DNA from: Sphingomonas gellani | GTDB lineage: Bacteria; Pseudomonadota; Alphaproteobacteria; Sphingomonadales; Sphingomonadaceae | Length of the DNA stretch: 64,000 bases | Direction: 5' to 3' | Assembly (NCBI RefSeq): GCF_900110035.1 | Contig: NZ_FOCF01000005.1 | Span: 124,001-188,000, forward strand | Part shown: one piece after another, positions 57,783 to 64,000 of the stretch | Layout of the letters: each line of letters begins with the position of its first letter | Position numbering within the stretch: the stretch's first letter is position 1 | Program-made: the position numbers and the translations under genes | The notes under the pieces: generated by a model | Told to the model about the DNA's origin: nothing | The model's database searches: none | The model's input: only the letters and a program-made list of their open reading frames with translations

Positions 57783-58600
57783 GACGTCGGAGGCGCCGGG
57801 ATGACGCGTCGATGTGCCAGCACCGGGATGCGAGCGCGTGCCTCGGAGATTCGCACCGGGTCCAGTTCGGCAAAGCCCAAGCCGGCATCGTCGCCCATGT
57901 CCAGCACCACCTCGCCCCACGGATCGACCACCAGCGAATGGCCAAATGTCGTCCGGCCATCCTCATGAAGACCGTTCTGCGCGGCGGCGACCACATAGGC
58001 GGCGTTCTCGATCGCGCGCGCCCTTAGCAGGACATGCCAATGCGCCAGACCAGTCGGCCGGGTGAACGCGGCGGGTATGGACAGCAGATCGGCTCCTGCC
58101 CCCGACAGCGCCGCGTACAGGCCTGGAAAGCGCAGATCGTAACAGATCGACAGTCCGACCCGTCCCGCCGGAGTGTCGACCGACGCGGTGCCTTCGCCAG
58201 GCGCGTATGCCGCCGACTCGCGCCAGCTTTCGCCGCTGGGCAGGTCGACATCGAACAGGTGGATCTTGTCATACCGGGCCCGGATCACGCCGGCGGCATC
58301 GATCACGAAGCTGCGGTTCGCCAGGCGCCCGTCATGTCGCCGGACAGCGAGAGAGCCCAACTGCACCCATAGGCCGTGCACGGCCGCTGCCTCGCGCACC
58401 TCCGCAAGGACCCGATCGCTCGCTTCATCGGTGATGGAGGCCGCCGCCCGTTCCCGATCGCGGTCGATCAGGCCCGACATTTCCGGCGTGAACAGCATCG
58501 CCGCGCCCGCTGCCGACGCATCGGCGACCGCGGCAACCAGAGTCGCCGCATTGACGGCGGGGTCTATCCCGCTCGTCATCTGCAGCAGCGCGACCTTCAT
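57779..58600 (-). CDS. Carbon-nitrogen hydrolase, Nit1/Nit2-like amidase
   Basis: A nitrilase-superfamily amidase of 273 residues. The catalytic triad is Glu40 ('FTPEMSG'), Lys112 ('YDKIHLFDVDL') and Cys153 ('SICYDLRFPGLY'). 'RARAIENAAYVVAAAQNG' and 'GHSLVVDPWGEVV' match the Nit group, which hydrolyses deaminated glutathione or omega-amides. It overlaps the glutaredoxin gene by four bases, and a role in glutathione repair fits that neighbour (inference). Confidence 0.93.
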   Translation of the reverse strand: MKVALLQMTSGIDPAVNAATLVAAVADASAAGAAMLFTPEMSGLIDRDRERAAASITDEASDRVLAEVREAAAVHGLWVQLGSLAVRRHDGRLANRSFVIDAAGVIRARYDKIHLFDVDLPSGESWRESAAYAPGEGTASVDTPAGRVGLSICYDLRFPGLYAALSGAGADLLSIPAAFTRPTGLAHWHVLLRARAIENAAYVVAAAQNGLHEDGRTTFGHSLVVDPWGEVVLDMGDDAGLGFAELDPVRISEARARIPVLAHRRVIPAPPTS

Positions 58601-58854
58601 GCCTTGAGCAGGCTGTCCAGCTTGCCGTCCATCTCCAGGTTCGCCAGATCGTCCGAGCCGCCGACATGCTGCCCGTCGATAAAGATCTGGGGCACCGTGG
58701 TGCGACCGTTCGCCCGCTGAATCATCTCCGCGCGCTGCGGGCCGCCCATAGTGATGTCATATTCCTCGGGCTCGACGCCCTTCTTCGCCAGCAGGCGCAT
58801 GGCCCGCGAGCAATAGGGACAGAATGCCTTGGTGTAGATTTCGACGCGTGCCAT
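58597..58854 (-). CDS. grxC: Glutaredoxin 3
   Basis: An 85-residue glutathione-dependent dithiol oxidoreductase. The redox motif is Cys12-Pro-Tyr-Cys15 in 'YTKAFCPYCSRAMRLL'; 'TTVPQIFIDGQHVGGSDDL' carries the cis-proline and glutathione-binding residues. The ATG at 58854 fixes the normal length, and the longer open frame upstream is not conserved. Order: comF, grxC, Nit hydrolase, DUF1178, all on the minus strand. Confidence 0.96.
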   Translation of the reverse strand: MARVEIYTKAFCPYCSRAMRLLAKKGVEPEEYDITMGGPQRAEMIQRANGRTTVPQIFIDGQHVGGSDDLANLEMDGKLDSLLKA

Positions 58855-58885
58855 GGCGATCAGGTGTGGTCTTCGCCGACGCTTG

Positions 58886-59578
58886 TCAATCGTCGGGCAG
58901 GACGCGGGCCCAGCACAACACGGTGACCGACGCCGCACCTGCGGCCAGCAGTGCACGCACGCAGGCGTCGGCCGTCGCGCCGCTGGTATGGACGTCATCG
59001 ACCAGAACGATCGCACGACCTTCGACTGCCGCCCGCCCCGGCACCGCAAAGGCGTTACGCACCGCGCGTGCCCGCCTGCTGCCGCCGATACCGCGCAGCG
59101 GGGCCGTGTGACGCGTACGGACCAGCGCCTCGCCATTCGCCGGGACGCCCGTATGATCGGACAGCGCACGGGCAATCAGCCAGGCCTGGTTGAAGCCGCG
59201 CGACCACAATCGCCAGCGATGCAGCGGCACCGGCAACAGCAACTCGGCATCCGTCGGCATAAGCCGGGCCATGCTGCGTGCCGCCGTGACCGCAAAGCCC
59301 ATCCGGCGACCATATTTCAACCGAAGGGCAAGCGTCCTCGCGACCGGCCCATAGGCGACTGCGGCACGCACTCCGGCATGCACCGGCGGCGCTTTCAGAC
59401 AGGGTGCGCATAACGCGCCCTCACCGCGATCGAACTCGAACGGCGCATTGCATCCCGCACACCAGGGCGGCCCCAGAAAGTGCAGGCTGCTCCAGCAACT
59501 CGCGCAAAAGCGGTGATCGTCCTCCACCGGCACGCCGCATCCGGGGCAGCGCGGCGGCAGCACCAGTCGGACGAGCAT
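58886..59578 (-). CDS. comF: ComF family phosphoribosyltransferase-like protein
   Basis: The protein has 230 residues from the ATG at 59578. Two N-terminal CxxC pairs ('PRCPGCG', 'FCASCW', 'WCAGCN', 'LCAPCL') form a double zinc ribbon. A PRTase fold follows, with 'LLPVPLHRWRLWSRGFNQAWLIARAL' and the PRPP motif 'IVLVDDVHTSGATADACVRAL'. ComF assists uptake of transforming DNA in competent bacteria; the same window encodes ComEC. It is divergent from the methyltransferase gene. Confidence 0.93.
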   Translation of the reverse strand: MLVRLVLPPRCPGCGVPVEDDHRFCASCWSSLHFLGPPWCAGCNAPFEFDRGEGALCAPCLKAPPVHAGVRAAVAYGPVARTLALRLKYGRRMGFAVTAARSMARLMPTDAELLLPVPLHRWRLWSRGFNQAWLIARALSDHTGVPANGEALVRTRHTAPLRGIGGSRRARAVRNAFAVPGRAAVEGRAIVLVDDVHTSGATADACVRALLAAGAASVTVLCWARVLPDD

Positions 59579-59715
59579 CCGCCCTAGGGCGCCGATCCCT
59601 GTGCGTCCGATGGTCCACCCTTGCCCCGTTCCGATCCGCACCGCCGCTCCGTCTCCTCCGCGCCACAGCGCGACGCCCCTTGTGGTTCGCGCGCGCCGTC
59701 CCCACAAGCACGCCG

Positions 59716-60543
59716 ATGGCCGCACCGGAAATCTTCGATCGCAGCGCGCGGCGTCATCGCCGCGACAGGGCGGAACCCGACTATCCGGCGCACGCCTTTC
59801 TCCGCGCCGCCATGCTGGAGGGTATCACCGAGCGTCTCGGGGCCGTGCGGCGGGAGTTCACCGACTTTCTCGATCTGGGTTGCTTCGACGGTGCCTTCCA
59901 CGCGCCCCCTGGCGCCCGCACCGCCCGGTGCGATGCCGGCTTCGCCTTTGCGCACAGGTCCGGCGGCGTGCAGGCGGACGAGGACCGGCTTCCGTTCGCC
60001 GACGCCAGCTTCGACTGCGTGATCAGCGCCGGCGTGCTCGATCAGGTGAACGATCTGCCCGGTGCCCTGGCCCTGATCCGGCGCGTGCTGCGTCCCGACG
60101 GCCTGTTCCTCGGCGCGTTCGTCGGCGGCGGCAGCTTGCCGACCCTGCGGTCCGCGCTTCGGGTCGGAGACGGCGAGCGACCCGCCGCGCGTGTCCATCC
60201 CATGGTCGACGTACGTGCCGCGGGCGATCTGCTGATGCGGGCGGGTTTCGCCTTGCCAGTGGCCGATCTGGAAACCCTGGACGTCGGTTATGGCGATCTG
60301 GGCCGCGCGCTCGCGGACTTGCGCGGCATGGCTGCCACGAACATCCTCGCCGATCGTCGTCCCCTTGCCCGTGCGGCGCTGGCCGAGGCGGCGCTGGCAT
60401 TCGCTGCGGCGGGCAGCGGAGGCCGCACGCGCGAACGCGTCGACATCGTTTTCCTGACGGGCTGGGCCCCCGATCCGTCGCAGCCGGTCCCGGCACGTCG
60501 AGGCAGCGCCACCGCCCGGCTATCGGACGCGCTGGGCCGCTGA
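59716..60543 (+). CDS. Class I SAM-dependent methyltransferase (BioC-like fold)
   Basis: The protein has 275 residues from the ATG at 59716; the long open frame upstream is antisense to comF. Motif I is 'FLDLGCFDGAFH', motif II region 'QADEDRLPFADASFDCVIS', then 'GVLDQVNDLPGALALIRRVLRPDGLFLGAF'. This resembles the NDUFAF5/BioC-like group; NDUFAF5 hydroxylates a complex I arginine in mitochondria, but the substrate cannot be read from sequence. It is convergent with the receiver-like gene. Confidence 0.88.
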   Translation: MAAPEIFDRSARRHRRDRAEPDYPAHAFLRAAMLEGITERLGAVRREFTDFLDLGCFDGAFHAPPGARTARCDAGFAFAHRSGGVQADEDRLPFADASFDCVISAGVLDQVNDLPGALALIRRVLRPDGLFLGAFVGGGSLPTLRSALRVGDGERPAARVHPMVDVRAAGDLLMRAGFALPVADLETLDVGYGDLGRALADLRGMAATNILADRRPLARAALAEAALAFAAAGSGGRTRERVDIVFLTGWAPDPSQPVPARRGSATARLSDALGR

Positions 60544-60550
60544 TCCGAGA

Positions 60551-60570
60551 CGCCGGCTAGTCCGCCGGCG
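60551..60570. terminator. Possible terminator hairpin between convergent genes
   Basis: CGCCGGC (60551-60557) pairs with GCCGGCG (60564-60570) around a 6-base loop that includes the stop of the minus-strand gene. It has no T-run, so termination function is only suggested by position. Confidence 0.35.
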
Positions 60571-60904
60571 GCAGGTGAGCAGCGATCGCCGCGAACAGGC
60601 TGTCCATCGAGACCGGCTCGGCCAGCACCTCGTCCGTCTCCACGCTCAGCACGACATCCTCCGCCACCCCGGCCCCGACCAGTGCGATCAGCGCGGTCCC
60701 GGGATCGAGCGTGCCGCGTATCTCCCGAAGCACGGCCGCGTCCTCTGCGTTCGATAGTTCGACCAACACCAGCTGTGGCGCAAACGCCGCCGCGTCCATT
60801 CGGCCCGACAGCTCCGCCTCCACGATCCGGGCGCCCGCCGCCTCCAGCAAATCCTTCATCCAACGCCGAGGCGCGTGGTCGCGCTCGACGAACAGGATGA
60901 TCAT
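60557..60904 (-). CDS. Receiver-like protein lacking the phosphoacceptor Asp
   Basis: The protein has 115 residues from the ATG at 60904 (60919 is also possible). The layout is that of a stand-alone response-regulator receiver: 'IILFVERDH' at the start, 'APQLVLVELSNAEDAAVL' in the middle and 'DEVLAEPVSMDSLFAAIAAHL' at the end. The acceptor Asp is replaced by Glu49, and the conserved Lys of the K-P motif by Glu96. It is thus a pseudo-receiver, possibly constitutively active. No kinase gene is adjacent. Confidence 0.65.
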   Translation of the reverse strand: MIILFVERDHAPRRWMKDLLEAAGARIVEAELSGRMDAAAFAPQLVLVELSNAEDAAVLREIRGTLDPGTALIALVGAGVAEDVVLSVETDEVLAEPVSMDSLFAAIAAHLPPAD

Positions 60905-61034
60905 GCCCGCGTCCAGCATCGACCCGGAATTCGGAAAATCAAAATACGCATTGCACCTATGTTATCAGGCAAGCCGCTTTCGATATCAAGCGATACAGTC
61001 TCAGGTGGTAGTGGGAATGATGATGAGCAGGAAA

Positions 61035-62549
61035 TTAATTATCCTGTGCTGTTGCTGAAACCTGATCGCTCCACCCACCGCCGATCGCCTTGAACAGCGT
61101 CACGGTCAGCTGACGCAGCATGGCATCGCTGCCGGCGAGTTGCTCCCGCGCGCTGAGCACCTGAGTCTCCGCGTTCAACAAGGCATCCTGCGCCACGAAG
61201 CCGGTGCGATATTGCGCCTCCGTCGCGTGCGCGCTCTCGGCGGCATCGTTGACCGCGCGGATCAGGGTGGCGTTGCGACGGCGCTCCGCATCGAGTTGCG
61301 CCAGCGGATCCTCCACATCGCGCAGGGCGCCCAGCACAGCCTGGCGGTAGCGCTGATAGGCCTGGTCGCGCGCCTCCTCCCGACCGCGCACCGCTGCCCG
61401 CCGACGACCGAAGTCGACCAGCGGAAACCGCGCCGCGCCGGTGCCCGTCAGTTGCAGGCTGTCCCGCTCGAACAGGCTGGACAGGGAGGTGGAGATCAAT
61501 TGCGCCATGCCGGTCAGGCTGAACTTGGGATAGAGGTCAGCCACCGCGACGCCGATGTCCGCGGTCGCCCCCGCCAGTTCCCGCTCCGCCGAACGCACAT
61601 CGGGACGTCGCCGCAACAGGTCCGACGGCAGGCCGGCCGGCACCATTGGCAGCGGCCCGAGCGGGGCCGGTGTGGCGGTCAGCTCCGTCGCAAGGCTGCC
61701 CGGGTCGGTGCCCGTCAGCACGCCCAGCGCATGAATGCGCACCCGGATGTCCGCCGCCAGCGGCTCCAGCCTGGCCTGGGTGCCGGTCAGCTGCGCACGC
61801 TGACGCGTGATGTCGACCTGAGGGACCAACCCGGCCCGCGCGGTGTTGCCCGCGATCTGTAACGCCCGGTTCTGACGCGCGATCTCCGCCATCAGGATGT
61901 CGCGCTGCGCCTGATCCAGCCGCAGCGCGAAATACGCTTGTGCGACCTCTCCGCTCAGCGTGACGGCCGCATCGCGGCGGCTCCACTCGGCCGCCTCTGT
62001 CCGGGCACGCTCGCCCTCCACCTGCCGGCGAACACCGCCGAACAGGTCCAATTCCCAACTGGCGTCGAAGCCGAGCGCATAGGTGGTGATCCCACTGCCC
62101 GGCAGCGCGATACCGCTGGACGACCCGCCCGAGCCGCCACCGCCCGTTCCGCCACCTGACGCGCCGCCCCCCGATCCGCCGGAGAACAGCCGCGCGATGG
62201 AGGAAAAGCCCGCGTTCTTACTGAACTCCACATGCGTGGTCTCGGCCGAGGCGTTGACCTGTGGCAGGCCGGCCGCGCGCGCAGCGATCTCGTCCAGGCG
62301 CGCCTGCCGCACACGCGATGCTGCGATCGCCATTTCCGGATTGCCCACCAGCGCGCGCGCGACCAGCGAGTCCAGTTCAGTGTCGCCGACAGAGCGCCAG
62401 AACGTGGACGGGTCCAGCGTAGCGCCCGGCGCCGCCTGCACCTCCGTGAACGCCGCCGGCACGGCGGCCTCGGACGGGCGATAGTTCGGCCCCACCGTGC
62501 ACCCGGTCAGCAGCGCGGCTGAGGCCGCTCCCCACCATGGTCTGCGCAT
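61035..62549 (-). CDS. Outer-membrane efflux lipoprotein, NodT/TolC family
   Basis: The outer-membrane channel of a tripartite pump, 504 residues. The lipobox 'ALLTGCTVGPNY' puts the lipidated Cys at residue 17. Two OEP repeats follow; the coiled-coil hairpins include 'SRVRQARLDEIAARAAGLPQV' and 'GLPSDLLRRRPDVRSAERELAGATADIGVAVADLYP' (elements). A Gly/Ser-rich insert (around residue 130-150) replaces a loop. It overlaps the EmrB-type gene by one base (TGATG), so both are one operon. Confidence 0.93.
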   Translation of the reverse strand: MRRPWWGAASAALLTGCTVGPNYRPSEAAVPAAFTEVQAAPGATLDPSTFWRSVGDTELDSLVARALVGNPEMAIAASRVRQARLDEIAARAAGLPQVNASAETTHVEFSKNAGFSSIARLFSGGSGGGASGGGTGGGGSGGSSSGIALPGSGITTYALGFDASWELDLFGGVRRQVEGERARTEAAEWSRRDAAVTLSGEVAQAYFALRLDQAQRDILMAEIARQNRALQIAGNTARAGLVPQVDITRQRAQLTGTQARLEPLAADIRVRIHALGVLTGTDPGSLATELTATPAPLGPLPMVPAGLPSDLLRRRPDVRSAERELAGATADIGVAVADLYPKFSLTGMAQLISTSLSSLFERDSLQLTGTGAARFPLVDFGRRRAAVRGREEARDQAYQRYRQAVLGALRDVEDPLAQLDAERRRNATLIRAVNDAAESAHATEAQYRTGFVAQDALLNAETQVLSAREQLAGSDAMLRQLTVTLFKAIGGGWSDQVSATAQDN

Positions 62550-64000
62550 CAATGCATCCCCCCGCCTTCTGCGCCGCCGCCGGTCTTACCCGACTTCATC
62601 AGGAACACGGCAGGCGACGCCAGGATGACCACGAACATCAGCGTCCGGAACACGTCCAGAAAAGCCAGCATCGTCGCCTGCCGCTGCACCTGTGAGTATA
62701 GCACCGCCATCGGCGTCATCGCCGGATCACCGATGCCGCCGACCACGTTGCGGGCCGTGGCGATCCATTCGTTGTAATTGGGCTCGATCGGGCTCAACCG
62801 TTGCACCAGCTCGGTCTGATGCGTCTGCATGCCGTTCTGCAGCAGCGTCTGGGACATGGAGATGCCCAGCGTTCCGCCCAGGTTGCGGGCGACGTTCAGC
62901 AAGGCGGACGCCTGCGCCGTCTGGCTGCGCTTCAGACCGACATAGGCGATCGCGTTGATCGGCACGAACAGGAACGGCAGCGCCATTGCCTGATACAACC
63001 GCGCCGTGGCGGCATCCCAGAAGCTGATGTCCGCCGACAGGTGGCTCATGTTCCACAAGGCCGCTGCCTGCACCATCAGCGCGGGGAACAGCAGGAAACG
63101 GACATCCACCACCCCGCTCAGCCGGCCCGCGAACGGCACCGCGACCAGCGTCGCCACGCCGCCCGCCGTCAGCGCCAGCCCTGCGTCCAGCGACGAGTAG
63201 CCCAGCACCTGCTGCAACAATTGCGGGATCAGCTGCGTCGTCCCGTACAGGATCAGGCCGGTGATCGCCATCACCAGCAGCGTGAACGCGAAGTTGCGGT
63301 TTTTCAACAGCTTGACGTCGACCACCGGGTCCTTGTGGTTCCACTCCCACACCAATAGCGAGATCAGCGACACGGCTGCGATGATCGCCGATCCCAGGAT
63401 CAACGGGCTGGAGAACCAATCCTCCCGCTCCCCACGGTCGAACGTGATTTCCAGGAAACCGAGCCCCAGCGCGACCAGCGCCACACCGATATAGTCGATG
63501 CGAAGCCCGTGTTTCAGCTTGTCCTCGCGATCCTTCTTCACCGCGTCCGGCTCGTCCACGAACAGTTCCGCCAGGAACCAGGCAAGGACTCCGATCGGCA
63601 CGTTGATCAGGAACACCCAGTGCCATGTCGAATAATCGACGATCCAGCCGCCCAGCGTCGGACCTAGCACCGGTCCCACCACGACCACGATGGCGAAGGC
63701 GGCGAACGCCATGCCGCGCTGCTTGGGCGGAAACGTGTCGGCGAGCATCGACTGCTCCACCGGGGCGAGGCCCCCGCCGCCGATGCCCTGCAGGATGCGC
63801 GCGATCACCAGCGTCGACAGGTTGGGCGCCAATCCGCAGGCCAGCGACGACGCGGTGAACAGCGCGATGGAGATCAGGAAATAGCGCTTGCGCCCGATCG
63901 CATCGGACAACCAGCCGGAGATCGGAATCACGATGGCGTTCGCGACCAGATAGCTGGTCAACACCCAGGTCGCCTGATCGTTGGAAACCGACAGGCCACC
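62549..64000 (-). CDS. DHA2-family multidrug exporter, EmrB type (5' end missing)
   Basis: The frame runs to the window edge, so the N-terminus is missing; 484 residues are visible with about 13 helices. 'SDAIGRKRYFLISIALFTASSLACGLA' (motif A and helix 3), 'GGGLAPVEQSMLADTFPPKQRGMAFA' and 'GPVLGPTLGGWIVDYSTWHWVFLINVPIG' (elements) match EmrB/QacA 14-helix proton antiporters. With the NodT-type lipoprotein downstream, an EmrA-type adaptor is expected just upstream, beyond the window. Confidence 0.93.
   Translation of the reverse strand, partial: GGLSVSNDQATWVLTSYLVANAIVIPISGWLSDAIGRKRYFLISIALFTASSLACGLAPNLSTLVIARILQGIGGGGLAPVEQSMLADTFPPKQRGMAFAAFAIVVVVGPVLGPTLGGWIVDYSTWHWVFLINVPIGVLAWFLAELFVDEPDAVKKDREDKLKHGLRIDYIGVALVALGLGFLEITFDRGEREDWFSSPLILGSAIIAAVSLISLLVWEWNHKDPVVDVKLLKNRNFAFTLLVMAITGLILYGTTQLIPQLLQQVLGYSSLDAGLALTAGGVATLVAVPFAGRLSGVVDVRFLLFPALMVQAAALWNMSHLSADISFWDAATARLYQAMALPFLFVPINAIAYVGLKRSQTAQASALLNVARNLGGTLGISMSQTLLQNGMQTHQTELVQRLSPIEPNYNEWIATARNVVGGIGDPAMTPMAVLYSQVQRQATMLAFLDVFRTLMFVVILASPAVFLMKSGKTGGGAEGGGMH

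Overview
The window is GC-rich chromosomal DNA of an alphaproteobacterium, most likely a Sphingomonadaceae member close to Sphingomonas. This rests on gene content and order: ppiD-trpEGDC-moaC-moeA-lexA-comEC-gltX-gltA, a 14-gene nuo operon followed by birA-coaX-rnj-DUF1467, DUF2842, DUF1178 and DUF2336 proteins, 6S RNA between zapA and the 5-formyl-THF cyclo-ligase gene, and an alphaproteobacterial LexA operator of the GTTC-N7-GTTC type. It is almost entirely core genome. I see no prophage, insertion sequence, CRISPR array or known defence island.

Layout. 1-8489 (+): the end of a PpiD-type foldase gene, then the tryptophan genes trpE, trpG, trpD and trpC, the molybdenum cofactor genes moaC and moeA, and lexA with a readable self-regulated promoter; an exported small protein lies opposite between trpE and trpG. 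8380-10653 (-): comEC, which runs about 110 bases antisense into lexA. 10707-13678 (+): gltX, gltA and a small membrane protein. 13691-17662 (-): a tight four-gene cluster (HPt-like protein, nucleotidyltransferase/CDP-alcohol-transferase-like membrane protein, DUF2336 protein, histidine-kinase-like protein), with a large membrane-anchored coiled-coil protein divergent at 17745-20045. 20048-20285 (-): frameshifted remains of a YjeF_N (NAD(P)H-hydrate epimerase) coding region.

20315-38634 (-): the respiratory complex I operon nuoA to nuoN, whose genes mostly overlap by 1-4 bases and include a 43-codon membrane ORF between nuoH and nuoI; then birA, coaX, ribonuclease J and DUF1467. 38758-46487 (-): suhB-like phosphatase, efp, M23 peptidase, thiE, class I aldolase, a MazF/ribbon-helix-helix toxin-antitoxin pair, pgk, a MOSC protein and gap, so three glycolytic genes lie in one stretch. 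One TlpA-like thioredoxin gene is on + within it. 46661-48370: ZapA module, 6S RNA, folate cyclo-ligase, DUF2842 and two identical tRNA-Asp genes. 48416-57289: AI-2E-type permease, exported metallopeptidase, thioesterase, Tet-type exporter, glutathione transferase, EF-hand protein, an OmpR-type two-component system and tRNA-Arg. 57348-64000: DUF1178, Nit hydrolase, glutaredoxin, ComF, a methyltransferase, a degenerate receiver protein, and a TolC/NodT plus EmrB-type efflux pair cut by the window end.

The most unusual theme is degenerate phosphorelay proteins. A kinase-like protein has Arg at the phosphoacceptor His position (13691-15010), an HPt-like protein has Ala there (17369-17662), and a receiver-like protein has Glu at the Asp position (60557-60904). 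The first two sit in one apparent operon with a degenerate lipid-transferase-like membrane protein and a DUF2336 protein. I regard that locus as the best candidate for an undescribed system.
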